A stretch of 64,000 nucleotides of DNA from W1P20-047 sp045118335 (GCA_045118335.1 JBGUXY010000075.1:1-64000), one strand, 5' to 3'. Shown: positions 17,004 to 26,260, numbered from the stretch's first letter. Made by a program: numbers and translations. Notes: generated by a model from the sequence alone, not told the origin.

Positions 17004-18203
17004 TCACCACGAGCGCTTCGCAATGTATTCTGAAGCAGCGCGACGAGCCCAAGCGTCAACGGCGTGAAGCTGTTCCAGCGATGTTACCTGTTCTACCAAA
17101 TGCCTCTCCATCACCGCTTCCACGGTTTCGGCTATACCCAGATAGCTGCAGCGCTTCTGCAGGAAGGCGGCCACGGCTACCTCGTTCGCAGCGTTCATGG
17201 CACACGGAAGCGTTGCACCGCGCATGCCAGCCTCGCGCGCCAAGGCCAAACAGCGAAACGTCTTCGTATCGGGAGCGCAGAAATCCAAGCTGCCCAATGT
17301 TCGGAAATCGAGCGGGGCGACAGGAGCATCCCAACGGTCGGGGTAGCTCAGCGCAAACTGAATGGGAATGCGCATGTCGGTGGTGCCCAGATGCGCCTTC
17401 ACGCTACCGTCGGAAAACTCCACCATGGAATGGATGGCACTTTGCGGTTGCACCACGACCTCGATCTTGTCGTAGGGCATGTCGAACAGATGGTGCGCCT
17501 CGATGACTTCGAGCCCCTTGTTCATGAGCGTGGAGGAATCGATGGTGATCTTCGGGCCCATGTTCCACGTGGGGTGTGCGAGCGCAGCCTCGGGCGTGAT
17601 ATCGCCAAGCTGATCGCGCGTCATGCCGCGAAACGGGCCGCCCGAAGCGGTTACCCACAGCTTCGCGATCTCTTCGTGCCGCTCGCCCAGCAGGCATTGA
17701 TAGATAGCCCCATGCTCGCTGTCGATGGGCATGAGCGCGCCTGGATGGCCGGCTTCTGCCTGGGCCGCACGCGCCAAGGGCATGATAAGGTCGCCGCCTA
17801 CCACGAGGGATTCCTTGTTGGCGAGCGCAAGAACTTTACCCGCTTTAAGCGCAAGGTAGCTTGCCTCAAGGCCTGCTGCACCCACCAGGGAGTTCACCAC
17901 AATATCGACTTCGGGAAGTCTTACGAGCTCGGCCACCGCACTGGCGCCGAATCCCATCTGCACATCGGCAGGCACAGGCAGATCCCCCAGGGCATCTGCG
18001 CTTCCCAAGGCACAGCAGTGCACGTCGAATTCACGCGCCTGGTCGAGCAGCTGTGCTGCGCGCGTTCCCGCTGCAAGAGCAACCGCCTGCAGCTTGTCGG
18101 GATGGCGACGGATCACGTCGAGGGTCTGCGTGCCGATGGAACCCGTGGAACCGAGCACCGCCACGCGACGAGGACGACCGAGGTCGAAGACACTACCAGA
18201 CAA
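17004..18203 (-). CDS. dxr: 1-deoxy-D-xylulose 5-phosphate reductoisomerase
   Basis: NADPH enzyme of 399 residues that makes MEP, the first committed step of the MEP pathway. The nucleotide-binding loop VLGSTGSIGTQTLDV is at the N-terminus, the metal/substrate motifs LANKESLVVGGDLI and PIDSEHGAIYQCL are in the middle, and TASGGPFRG and DSSTLMNKGLE follow. The reading frame starts at TTG 18203 and overlaps the end of cdsA by 11 bases, indicating translational coupling. rseP and ispG lie directly downstream. Confidence 0.96.
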   Translation of the reverse strand: MSGSVFDLGRPRRVAVLGSTGSIGTQTLDVIRRHPDKLQAVALAAGTRAAQLLDQAREFDVHCCALGSADALGDLPVPADVQMGFGASAVAELVRLPEVDIVVNSLVGAAGLEASYLALKAGKVLALANKESLVVGGDLIMPLARAAQAEAGHPGALMPIDSEHGAIYQCLLGERHEEIAKLWVTASGGPFRGMTRDQLGDITPEAALAHPTWNMGPKITIDSSTLMNKGLEVIEAHHLFDMPYDKIEVVVQPQSAIHSMVEFSDGSVKAHLGTTDMRIPIQFALSYPDRWDAPVAPLDFRTLGSLDFCAPDTKTFRCLALAREAGMRGATLPCAMNAANEVAVAAFLQKRCSYLGIAETVEAVMERHLVEQVTSLEQLHAVDAWARRAASEYIAKRSW

Positions 18204-19278
18204 AGTTCACGCACCCCCCTATCGCCAGCAGCATGAAGGCGGTGAAAGCGGCAGTGAACAGCGAATCGCTACGATCGAACAGGCCACCATGACCTGGCAT
18301 GATCGTGCCCGAATCCTTCACGCCGACGTTGCGCTTGATGCGGCTTTCCACCAGATCGCCCAAAACGCTCATCGCACCGCACACGATACCGAACACCACC
18401 GCCTCGGGGATGCTCATGCTCACACCGGGAATCATGCGAATCAGGCACCAGAACAGAACTGACACCAGCAAACCGCCCGCAAAACCCTCCCAGCTCTTCT
18501 TGGGCGAGATGAGCGGAGCCATCTTGTGCTTGCCTATACGGCTGCCGACCAGATAGGCGCCCACGTCGTTGAACCACACGCTCATCAGCAGCGCCAGCAA
18601 AAGCACGCCGCCCCAAGGCTGTTCGAGCGTTGCGCGCAGCAGCACCAAACAGGAAAGCGTGAGGCCCATATAGGTGGCACCGAAGAAACTCAGACATACA
18701 TCGGTGATGCGAGCACGCTGCCAGAACACGTACCACAAAACGAGGACCATCATGAACACCACGGTCACGGCCATGGCTCCATGCACACCCCAAAGATACA
18801 CGGAAACGGGATAGCAGACAGCCGCTAAAATGCCCATCCATTCGTTGACGAGCTTCGCATCACGACGCATCATGGCGTAGAACTCGCCCGCACAAACGGC
18901 GCCCACCAAAGCCAGGTAGATTACCGTCGTGATGTCGCTCGCCAACACGCAGATCACCGATATGGCTATGTAAAGGAAGCCGCTGCGAAAGCGCATCTGC
19001 AAATCGGAGGCGTTTTTCAAGCCCTTCGGCGTCTTCGAGTACGCCTTATCCTTGATGGTGTCACTTGCGTTGTGCGCCTTCGTCTTCACGTTGTCGTTCG
19101 CATTGTTGAAAAAGCGCTTCGCACGCTCGCGAGGCGCCTGGGGGTCGGCCACGTAGCCGCTTTCAGCCCCCTCGTCAGCCCTAGAAGCCCCCTCACCCGG
19201 ATAGGCTTCATTGCCAGCTGACTGCGAGCCCCAATACTCCCAATCAGTATCCCAGCTCTGTTCTTGCCTGTCGTCCAT
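18193..19278 (-). CDS. cdsA: Phosphatidate cytidylyltransferase
   Basis: Integral membrane enzyme of 361 residues that makes CDP-diacylglycerol from phosphatidate and CTP, the branch point of phospholipid synthesis. About eight membrane helices occupy residues 105-361. The family signature SRIKRNVGVKDSGTIMPGHGG with the final Asp-Arg lies near the C-terminus. Residues 1-95 form a hydrophilic, disordered extension (acidic, then Asn/Lys-rich) that most CdsA proteins lack. It starts three bases after the uppS stop with no clear binding site, so it is probably coupled to uppS. Confidence 0.95.
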   Translation of the reverse strand: MDDRQEQSWDTDWEYWGSQSAGNEAYPGEGASRADEGAESGYVADPQAPRERAKRFFNNANDNVKTKAHNASDTIKDKAYSKTPKGLKNASDLQMRFRSGFLYIAISVICVLASDITTVIYLALVGAVCAGEFYAMMRRDAKLVNEWMGILAAVCYPVSVYLWGVHGAMAVTVVFMMVLVLWYVFWQRARITDVCLSFFGATYMGLTLSCLVLLRATLEQPWGGVLLLALLMSVWFNDVGAYLVGSRIGKHKMAPLISPKKSWEGFAGGLLVSVLFWCLIRMIPGVSMSIPEAVVFGIVCGAMSVLGDLVESRIKRNVGVKDSGTIMPGHGGLFDRSDSLFTAAFTAFMLLAIGGCVNFVW

Positions 19279-19281
19279 GCG

Positions 19282-20064
19282 TTATTTGACACCCCCGAAA
19301 CGACGGTTGCGTCCCTGGTAATCGAGCAAGGCGCGCAGAAACTCGTAGCGATCGAAATCGGGCCACAGCACATCGGTGCAGTAGATTTCCGAGTAGGCGA
19401 TCTGCCATAAGAGGAAATTCGATATACGCACTTCGCCGCTCGTGCGTATTACCAGGTCGGGATCGGGAATGGAAGCGGTGTGCAGGTGGCTTGAGAACAG
19501 CTCTTCATCCACCTTGACAGGAGCGCCTCCCACGACCGCGCGAGCGCGGTCTTCGGCCATGAGCGCGTTAACAGCATCGAGGATTTCCTGCCTGCCGCCG
19601 TAGTTCACGGCAATGACCAGCGTCATTCCCGTGTTGGCACGAGTACGATCCCATGCTTCGGCGAAGGCGGCGCGGGTCTTTTCCGGCAAGGCGCTGTCAT
19701 CGCCGATGGTCATCACGCGCACGCCCTCTTCGTGCAGGCCGTCCACTTCGGCAAGCATCGTCCGAGCGAACAGGTCCATCAAACCCGTCACCTCGCTTTG
19801 CGGACGAGTCCAGTTTTCCGTGGAAAAGGAATAAAGCGTAAGGTAACGCACTCCTGCATCTGAAGCGCAGCGAATGGTCTCGCGCACGGCCTCGATACCA
19901 GCCTTGTGCCCATTGAGCCTGTTCATGGCACGCTTCTTCGCCCAGCGGCCGTTTCCGTCCATGATCACGGCCACATGCTGGGGCACTCGCTCCTCAATGA
20001 GCGCAGCCGGATCCAGCCCCTCGGGCGGATCTGGAAACATCTCGTCTATGCTCTTGTGAAACAC
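19282..20064 (-). CDS. uppS: Isoprenyl transferase (undecaprenyl diphosphate synthase)
   Basis: cis-Prenyltransferase of 260 residues that extends farnesyl diphosphate to the C55 lipid carrier used for peptidoglycan. VAVIMDGNGRWAKKR holds the catalytic Asp; YLTLYSFSTENW and the late motif PDLVIRTSGEVRISNFLLWQ are also typical, with the usual RxS/EIY ending region. GTG 20064 was chosen because GGGAGG lies four bases upstream; in-frame ATG 20091 has no binding site. The gene lies between frr and cdsA as in many bacteria. Confidence 0.95.
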   Translation of the reverse strand: MFHKSIDEMFPDPPEGLDPAALIEERVPQHVAVIMDGNGRWAKKRAMNRLNGHKAGIEAVRETIRCASDAGVRYLTLYSFSTENWTRPQSEVTGLMDLFARTMLAEVDGLHEEGVRVMTIGDDSALPEKTRAAFAEAWDRTRANTGMTLVIAVNYGGRQEILDAVNALMAEDRARAVVGGAPVKVDEELFSSHLHTASIPDPDLVIRTSGEVRISNFLLWQIAYSEIYCTDVLWPDFDRYEFLRALLDYQGRNRRFGGVK

Positions 20065-20360
20065 GTTTCCCTCCCATTGAACATGAGTCACAGCTGCAGC
20101 CCTGACTCATCCTTGCGCGCCTCGCGAGCGCAGCGAGCGACAGCAACCCCCCCCCCACTCGCAACCCGCCATCTCATCATCGCAGGTCGCCCATGGTGAA
20201 ACAGCGAGGGCGTTCCTGGTGAGTACGATAGGTCCGACTTGCACAGGAGCGTACTTCGGTACGCGACGAAGCAAACGAGGGCCTAGCGCGCCACCGGGGA
20301 CGGTCGCAGCGTCGCGGCGCCTCATGCGCGCGTTCCGGTAGCTGTAAGCCACCGGAACCG

Positions 20361-20918
20361 CTAGATTTCCATTACTTCGGCTTCCTTCTTCTTGAAGACC
20401 TCTTCGACACGTTCGATGTACTTGTCGGTGAGCTTTTGGACTTCGTCCTTGGCGCGACGGGCATCGTCTTCGGGAAGGCCGTCGTTTTTCTCGGCTTTGT
20501 CGATGGCGCTGTTCGCATCGCGGCGGGCGTTTCGCACGGCCACGCGGGCTTCCTCGGAATACATCTTGCACTGGCGAACCAGTTCGCGACGACGTTCTTC
20601 TGTGAGAGTGGGAAACGGGAGCCTGATGCGCTGGCCGTCGTTGCTAGGCGTCACGCCCAGGTTGCTGGCAGTGATGGCATGCTCGATGGAGCGCAGCGTG
20701 CCCTTGTCCCAAGGTTCGATTACCAGCAGATGAGCATCGGGCGTCTTCACAGCTGCCATCTGGTTGATGGGCGTGGGGGCCCCGTAGTAATCCACGGTGA
20801 TCTTGTTCAGCAGCATTGCATTGGCGCGGCCGGTGCGGACGCTGGAGAACGCTTCTCCCAAAGAATCGATGGCCTTTTCCATGCGCTCTTCTGTCTCGAA
20901 AAGGATTTCGTCAACCAT
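20361..20918 (-). CDS. frr: Ribosome recycling factor
   Basis: Protein of 185 residues that, with EF-G, splits ribosomes after termination. The long coiled-coil pattern, the motif SSVRTGRANAMLLNKITVDYYG and the late sequence RIRLPFPTLTEERR are diagnostic, and the length is exact for the family. GGAGGAGC lies just before the start. It follows pyrH by 132 bases and precedes uppS by 296 bases, the second gap holding a run of eight or more C residues near 20150 and nothing recognisable. Confidence 0.97.
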   Translation of the reverse strand: MVDEILFETEERMEKAIDSLGEAFSSVRTGRANAMLLNKITVDYYGAPTPINQMAAVKTPDAHLLVIEPWDKGTLRSIEHAITASNLGVTPSNDGQRIRLPFPTLTEERRRELVRQCKMYSEEARVAVRNARRDANSAIDKAEKNDGLPEDDARRAKDEVQKLTDKYIERVEEVFKKKEAEVMEI

Positions 20919-21050
20919 TGCTTGCTCCTCCTATACCTTGCGCTTTGAGCGCTTCCTTCCGAAATGAACGGCCTACATCACATGACACGCATACTCCAGC
21001 ATTGTACATGCATGCGAGCCGAAGCTTCCGTGTATGACGTCAGTGGATGC

Positions 21051-21767
21051 CTACCCCACGCGGGTGCCCACGTCCTCGCCCTTCAGAGCGCGCGAGATGT
21101 TACCGTGCACACCCAGATCGAACACGATCATGGGCATGTTGTTGTCCATGCACAGCGAAGTGGCCGTGGCATCCATCACATGCAGCTCGCGTGCGAGAAC
21201 TTCCATGTAGCTGATGTGTTCGAATCGCTTTGCATCGGGGTTCTTCACCGGGTCGCTATCGTAGACCCCGTCGACCTTCGTGGCCTTCAGAAGGCAGTCG
21301 ACGTTCAGCTCGCACGCGCGCAGGGCAGCCGTGGTGTCGGTGGTGAAGTATGGGTTGCCCGTGCCTGCAGCCAAAATGACCACGCGCCCCTTCTGCAAGT
21401 GGCGGACAGCGCGCCTGCGGATGTAGGGTTCCGAAACCTCCTGCATGTTGATAGCCGATTGCACGCGGCTGAAAATGCCATGGCGCTCGAAGGAATCCTG
21501 CAAAGCAAGCGAGTTCATCACCGTCGCCAGCATGCCGATATAGTCGGCCTGGGCTCGGTCCATGCCCTCGGCCGAACCGGCAACGCCGCGGAAGATGTTG
21601 CCGCCGCCAACGACGATGGCCACCTGCACGCCGTCTTGCACGATTTCGCCGATTTGCTCGGCAAGGTCGTCAACCACCTGAGGATCGATGCCATACCCCA
21701 GGTCACCGGCAAGGAACTCGCCGGAAAGCTTGAGCAGGACACGCTTGTATTTGTATTCGTTCGACAT
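21051..21767 (-). CDS. pyrH: Uridylate kinase
   Basis: UMP kinase of 238 residues in the amino-acid-kinase fold, which makes UDP for nucleic acid and cell-wall sugar synthesis. KRVLLKLSGEFLAGD, the glycine-rich VVGGGNIFRG and the phosphate-binding AGTGNPYFTTDTTAALRA are all present. ATG 21767 with GGGGG seven bases upstream gives the family N-terminus; 21791 would add eight residues. It heads the minus-strand envelope series. rpsB and tsf, its frequent partners, are not next to it. Confidence 0.96.
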   Translation of the reverse strand: MSNEYKYKRVLLKLSGEFLAGDLGYGIDPQVVDDLAEQIGEIVQDGVQVAIVVGGGNIFRGVAGSAEGMDRAQADYIGMLATVMNSLALQDSFERHGIFSRVQSAINMQEVSEPYIRRRAVRHLQKGRVVILAAGTGNPYFTTDTTAALRACELNVDCLLKATKVDGVYDSDPVKNPDAKRFEHISYMEVLARELHVMDATATSLCMDNNMPMIVFDLGVHGNISRALKGEDVGTRVG

Positions 21768-21826
21768 GAAACCCCCGTCTCCCGAGTCCATTTCACATTA
21801 TCCTCACTATCTTACCAAAAACACGG

Positions 21827-21855
21827 AAAAGGCCGCCCACCTGGCAGCCTTTTCA
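21827..21855. terminator. Terminator after the HtrA gene
   Basis: A stem pairs gaaaaggc with gcctttt c across a short loop, with A-rich sequence on the left and T-rich on the right. It lies downstream of htrA and upstream of pyrH, both on the minus strand. Confidence 0.75.
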
Positions 21856-21890
21856 CTTGTATTCATTGAATGAGCAGAGCGGATCGCCCT

Positions 21891-23504
21891 CTACGCCGCG
21901 GCATCCAGCTGGCCCGATTCGTCCTGGGCTCCATCGTAGCCCTGGCCGAAACCGAAGTCGAAGCCGTAGCCCTGATTGGAATCGTCCATCCAACCGTGGG
22001 GGTTGTCCATGTCCTGTTCAGGCGCAGCGGTGCTCTCTTCGGTAGAAAGCCCGCCCAAAGCCTGCTCGTCGGAACCCAACGTGACGTCGACCGTCTGGGT
22101 CTGGCCATCGCGCACGAACGCGATGGTGACGTTGTCGCCCACCTGATGCCCTCGGCACGCTGCCACCAGGTCGGTTGCGTCGGCAACCTTGGTATCGTCG
22201 ACGGCGGTGATGATGTCACCTTGCTGCAAGCCTGCCGTATCAGCCGCAGACCCCTCATACACGGCGGAAACATACGCTCCACTATCAACGCCCAAGTCGT
22301 AGCGGCTGGCGATGTCGCTTGTGATGGTGGTGGCGGAAACGCCCAGCTGTGCATGGGTGGGCGTCTCGCCGTCTATGATCTGCTGGGCGATGCCGATGGC
22401 GTAGTCGACCGGGATGGCGAACCCGACACCAGAATAGCTGCCCGAGTACGATTCGATGACGGCATTGATGCCGATGAGCCTGCCGTTGGCATCGACCAGG
22501 GCACCACCGGAGTTGCCAGGGTTAATGGCAGCATCGGTCTGGATCATGTTCGAGTAGATGGACACATCGCCTGCCTGTTCCCCACCGAAGTAGTAGGAAT
22601 AATCATCGGAAACATCCTGCACGGTAACGGTGCGGCTCGTGGCCGAGACGATACCCGTGGCCACCGACTGCTCCAGGCCGAAGGGGCTGCCCACGGTCAT
22701 GACCCACTGGCCAGGCACCAGCTCGGCAGATTCGCCGAGCTCGATGGGGGTCAGGTCAGATGCGTCGACCTTCACGACCGCAAGGTCGCTGGATTCGTCC
22801 ACGCCGACCACCTGCGCCTCGTACTCCTGACCATTCGCCGTAACTTGCAGCGCATCGGCACCCTCGACCACGTGGTAGTTGGTAAGGATGTAGCCGTCGG
22901 CCGATATGATCACGCCGCTTCCCAGCCCGGAATACGTCAGCGAATCGCTGCCGCTGTCGAACAGGCTTCCCCAGCCAGATGCGCCACCGCTGTTGGTGTA
23001 CACGTCGATGCCCACCACGGAGGGAAGAACCTTGTCGGCCACGGCCTCTGCACGGTCATCGGCTTCGGAAGCCTCGATGGTGCTGCTCGACGACGAACCC
23101 AGCACCGTGCTGCTCGCACTGCTGTTCGAGCCGTTGTCGCCGCCGTTCATGGCACTGTAAGCCGCAAAGCCGCCACCAGCCAGCGAGCATGCCAGAGCTG
23201 CGCCGAGAAAACCCGCAACGAACGTCCTGCCAAAACCACCGCGCTGCTTGCCCGTTGCCGCTTTCGTTGCACTGCCCTGCGTGGCATGGGCCGCGGGACG
23301 AGCGTTGTCAAACGTCGGGGTTTCCGTTATCGCCGGGGTCTCGTAGGCGGAGGCGTCGACGTAGGGCTGCGTCATGCCTGCAGAAGCCTGGTACCCACCT
23401 GACTGCTGTCCGCCATGGGAATATTGCTGATTCGCATAAGAATAGTTGCTGGGAGGAATGGGGGGCTGGTTGGAGCCCTGATTGTTGTATCCGTATTCTG
23501 CCAT
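21891..23504 (-). CDS. HtrA/DegP-like membrane-anchored serine protease
   Basis: Protein of 537 residues. A Tyr/Gln/Asn/Pro-rich cytoplasmic tail (about 1-90) leads to one membrane segment (about 95-120) and a Ser/Asp-rich linker. The trypsin-like protease domain follows, with catalytic His in LTNYHVVEGA, Asp in SSDLAVVKV and Ser in NPGNSGGALV. A PDZ domain comes next (about 430-515), then an acidic, Gly-rich tail. HtrA proteases degrade or refold damaged proteins outside the membrane. The domain lengths are normal for Gram-positive HtrA. GAAGGAGC precedes ATG 23504; the longer open frame upstream has no binding site. It is transcribed divergently from an acyl carrier protein gene. Confidence 0.93.
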   Translation of the reverse strand: MAEYGYNNQGSNQPPIPPSNYSYANQQYSHGGQQSGGYQASAGMTQPYVDASAYETPAITETPTFDNARPAAHATQGSATKAATGKQRGGFGRTFVAGFLGAALACSLAGGGFAAYSAMNGGDNGSNSSASSTVLGSSSSSTIEASEADDRAEAVADKVLPSVVGIDVYTNSGGASGWGSLFDSGSDSLTYSGLGSGVIISADGYILTNYHVVEGADALQVTANGQEYEAQVVGVDESSDLAVVKVDASDLTPIELGESAELVPGQWVMTVGSPFGLEQSVATGIVSATSRTVTVQDVSDDYSYYFGGEQAGDVSIYSNMIQTDAAINPGNSGGALVDANGRLIGINAVIESYSGSYSGVGFAIPVDYAIGIAQQIIDGETPTHAQLGVSATTITSDIASRYDLGVDSGAYVSAVYEGSAADTAGLQQGDIITAVDDTKVADATDLVAACRGHQVGDNVTIAFVRDGQTQTVDVTLGSDEQALGGLSTEESTAAPEQDMDNPHGWMDDSNQGYGFDFGFGQGYDGAQDESGQLDAAA

Positions 23505-23886
23505 GGTTGCTCCTTCGCTCGCACTTCGCTTGGTCCCCGAAGCGTCTTCCCTTGTCTCGTTTAGCAATGTAGCACTCGAAATCAGCTTCGTGCACGACGT
23601 TGCCTTGGATGTAAACATGGCGCAACCGAACTACAACTCTCGGTGTAGCGATGTGTTGAGAACCTGAAATCTTTGGCGTGAGCACGCAGGGAACTCATGG
23701 CATCTACAGCGCAAGCGCTTCTTGCAATGTCAACCTCAAGCCGATTCTCGAACCGACGATGATGCCATCTACATTCGGCCCGCAATTGAGCAGCGATGAT
23801 GGAGAGGGTATCGCCCGCAGCTTGCTTCGGCTACAATGTGCGTGCTCGAAAACCTGGCCGAACCGCCCGAAAGAGAGGACCTGCTC
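23505..23886. other. Divergent intergenic region htrA / acyl carrier protein
   Basis: No gene is seen. A tacaat at 23832-23837 could be the -10 box of the acyl carrier protein gene. The htrA promoter should also lie here. No repeat stands out. Confidence 0.4.
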
Positions 23887-24105
23887 ATGTCCACGCTCGA
23901 CACGATCAAAGACATCCTTGTTGAAAACCTCGACCTCGACCGTGACCTGATAACCGAAGACTCCACGTTCGACTCCCTCAACATCGACTCGCTCGACATG
24001 GTCGAGCTCATCTGCGAGCTGGAAGACCGTCTCGACATCGACTTGGGCGAGCCCGAGGATATCGAAACACTCGGACAGTTCGTCGAATACGTCGACACGC
24101 TGTAG
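23887..24105 (+). CDS. Acyl carrier protein
   Basis: Acidic four-helix carrier of 72 residues. The 4'-phosphopantetheine attachment Ser lies in NIDSLDMVELICELEDRL, a standard DSL motif. ACPs hold growing acyl chains for fatty acid and phospholipid synthesis. GAGAGGA lies about seven bases before ATG 23887. No fatty acid synthesis gene is next to it. Instead a membrane-anchored serine hydrolase and a second ACP-like gene follow on the same strand. It could be the housekeeping ACP or one dedicated to a special acyl transfer. Confidence 0.9.
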   Translation: MSTLDTIKDILVENLDLDRDLITEDSTFDSLNIDSLDMVELICELEDRLDIDLGEPEDIETLGQFVEYVDTL

Positions 24106-24340
24106 CACAAACCCACAAGGATCGCCCAGGCCGGGATGTGGTTCAACCACCACATCCCGGTCTTCGTCGTCTTGGCACATCCGTTTGGTCAACCAGGTCG
24201 ACTTTCCTGCAAATCGGAGGTAGCAGCAGTTAACGCTGACCGCTTACCGCTTGCCGCCTTGTGCACCCGTCTTTTCATCCTATTGTCCTCACTCGGGCGA
24301 TTAAACGTTTCGGCTGGTTGCATAATTGATATGACCTGCT

Positions 24341-25864
24341 ATGATTCATCCCATGGCCAAGCATTCCCTGCAATTCGAAGATGCCGGCGAACAGGATCCC
24401 GGTGCTGATTCTCCCAATGCTTCTGGGAGCTTGGAACGCATGACCTCCGACGACTTGGACCTCGACGAAGACGACCCCCTTGATCCCGATGACTTCGAAG
24501 AGCAGATTTCGGAGGCGAAGGCAAGGAGCGGTTGGCATACGCACGATTCCGTGAAGGGAATGGAAGAGAAGGCCTCTTCGGGAAAGCACTCGCCCAAACC
24601 CGTAAGCGACGAGGAGGCAGACGAGGACGATTCCTTCCCCGCGAAGATGAAGGGCAAGCACGCCGACGAGAAAGGCGCCTACGCCGCCGATTCCGACAAG
24701 TACTCCAGCCGCGTAAAGGAAACCAGGAGGCGCAAAGCTTCCATCATGGCCTCTGCAAGCATCGCTTTGGTTGGAACCATTGTAGGGGTAAGCCTTCTTT
24801 TGCTTTCAGGCAACATCAACGCATCGAGCGAATCGGCCGGAAGCCGCGCCAGCGGAAATTCCACGGCGAACACGATCGTTTCCGCCGAAGAGGAAATGGC
24901 GTTTTCTTTGTCCACCACCGACTCTGCCGTCACCGAAGAGTTTTTGGAAGCGCAAGCACGAGCCGAAAGGCAAGAACCGTTGGAAAGCGGCGCGAAGGCC
25001 GATTCGCCCGAAGCCGCACTCGACCAGTTCGGCAGCTATGAGGTTACTCCCGACGGGTTGAAGAGCCTACCGGGTGACGAAGAGCCGTTCGCTTTCGCCC
25101 TCGACGAAGAGGATGCAATCACACCACAGCTCAGCGACGAGCATGCCAAGGCAATCGAGGAGGCCATCGACGCCGCCAGCAGCAACGATGCGGAAGTGAG
25201 CTGCATCCTGGTCGATCTGGAAACCGGCCGCGGAATTGCCGCGAACCTGGATGCGCAGCCTTATGGCGCAAGCGCTTTCAAGGGGCCGTTTTGCGCGTAC
25301 CTGTGCGATAGGGCCGACCATGGCGGCGATGGAATCGATGGCATCAAGGACAGCATCGAGTCCATCGTGATCTATTCCGACAACGATGCCTACGACGCCT
25401 TGCGCTCCTCGAAAGGCGACGAGGACCTGGCCAAATGGCTGGACGAATGCGGCGTGCCCGAAGACGAGCAGCTCCATCGCGATTGGTACCCCTTCCAAAG
25501 CGCGCGCCAATCGTCCCTCATGTGGCTGCATATCAACGATTACCTTGACTCCGACACGGACAACGCGAAGTGGCTGTCGGGGCTGTTCGGCGACACGCAG
25601 AACTCGTTCATCCGCGATGGCATCGGAAGCAAGGATGCGACCGTGCGCAACAAGGGCGGCTGGTACGTGGCCACCTGGGAGGATGACAGCTCGTGGAACG
25701 GCACCTGCGACGCCGGCATCGTGGAATGCAACGGCCATACCTACCTCATGAGCGTCATGACCGGCCAGCCGGTGAGCGAGGAAGCTATGGAAAACGTTGC
25801 TGATATTGCCAGCGCGCTATGGGACGCCCGCGAAGACCTGGGCAAGATGCCCGAAGACGACTAA
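24341..25864 (+). CDS. Membrane-anchored SxxK serine hydrolase (class A beta-lactamase-like)
   Basis: Protein of 507 residues. A very acidic, Asp/Glu/Ser-rich cytoplasmic region fills residues 1-135, one membrane segment lies at about 141-165, and a Ser/Glu-rich spacer runs to about 260. The extracellular domain has all three motifs of the penicillin-recognising fold: SAFK at 311-314, SDN at 346-348 and KGG at 438-440. The order and spacing match class A beta-lactamases and related peptidases (Beta-lactamase2 family). It may act on peptidoglycan, on beta-lactams or on another amide or ester. In-frame ATG 24353 is an alternative start; neither has a strong binding site. It sits between two ACP genes. 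Confidence 0.82.
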   Translation: MIHPMAKHSLQFEDAGEQDPGADSPNASGSLERMTSDDLDLDEDDPLDPDDFEEQISEAKARSGWHTHDSVKGMEEKASSGKHSPKPVSDEEADEDDSFPAKMKGKHADEKGAYAADSDKYSSRVKETRRRKASIMASASIALVGTIVGVSLLLLSGNINASSESAGSRASGNSTANTIVSAEEEMAFSLSTTDSAVTEEFLEAQARAERQEPLESGAKADSPEAALDQFGSYEVTPDGLKSLPGDEEPFAFALDEEDAITPQLSDEHAKAIEEAIDAASSNDAEVSCILVDLETGRGIAANLDAQPYGASAFKGPFCAYLCDRADHGGDGIDGIKDSIESIVIYSDNDAYDALRSSKGDEDLAKWLDECGVPEDEQLHRDWYPFQSARQSSLMWLHINDYLDSDTDNAKWLSGLFGDTQNSFIRDGIGSKDATVRNKGGWYVATWEDDSSWNGTCDAGIVECNGHTYLMSVMTGQPVSEEAMENVADIASALWDAREDLGKMPEDD

Positions 25865-26041
25865 GCCCGAAAACGAAGACAGTCCTGGTTTTGCATTAGT
25901 CAGCAAATGACGCATGCCGATGGACAATCCTGCCATCGTTTGCCATGATTGGCTTACAATGGCGATGCCATCTGTCGATGTTCCGCTTCGGAAGGAGAAC
26001 TTGGCTATGACCGAAGTCAATCCCGAATTCCGCGCATCTTC

Positions 26042-26260
26042 ATGGAGAAGATGCGCGAGATCGCCCTGGAAAACGGTGAGACTCCCGAGCAGATCGAAGC
26101 CAACGGCCCCTTCGGGTTCGAGCTGATCACCTCCATCGAGGCAGTGGAGATGTTCTGCGAAACCGAAGACCGCTTCGGCGTGAACCTTTCCGACTACGAG
26201 AACATCAAGAGCATTGAAGACATCGAAGCCCGCATCGAGGCGCAGAACAGTCCCGAATAA
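26042..26260 (+). CDS. Divergent acyl carrier protein, start displaced from its ribosome binding site
   Basis: A 72-residue ACP-like protein. ELITSIEAVEMFCETEDRF aligns with the ACP helix II region so that the Ser of TSI falls on the phosphopantetheine Ser of DSL. The tail FGVNLSDYENIKSIEDIEAR also fits an ACP. The good ribosome binding site (GGAAGGAGAA) serves ATG 26007, which is in another frame and runs out of step after about ten codons. One extra base near 26035-26041 would join MTEVNPEFRA to this frame. So the gene either starts at unaided ATG 26042, uses a frameshift, or carries a one-base deletion (real or from sequencing). Confidence 0.65.
   Translation: MEKMREIALENGETPEQIEANGPFGFELITSIEAVEMFCETEDRFGVNLSDYENIKSIEDIEARIEAQNSPE

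Noticed and set aside
17064..18236. A 390-codon plus-strand frame opposite dxr
   Set aside because: dxr motifs on the other strand are complete. The plus-strand translation is His/Arg-rich without motifs.
20140..20160. Run of C residues between frr and uppS as a regulatory switch
   Set aside because: A homopolymer run in an intergenic gap could vary in length, but it lies far from the start codon and nothing links it to expression.
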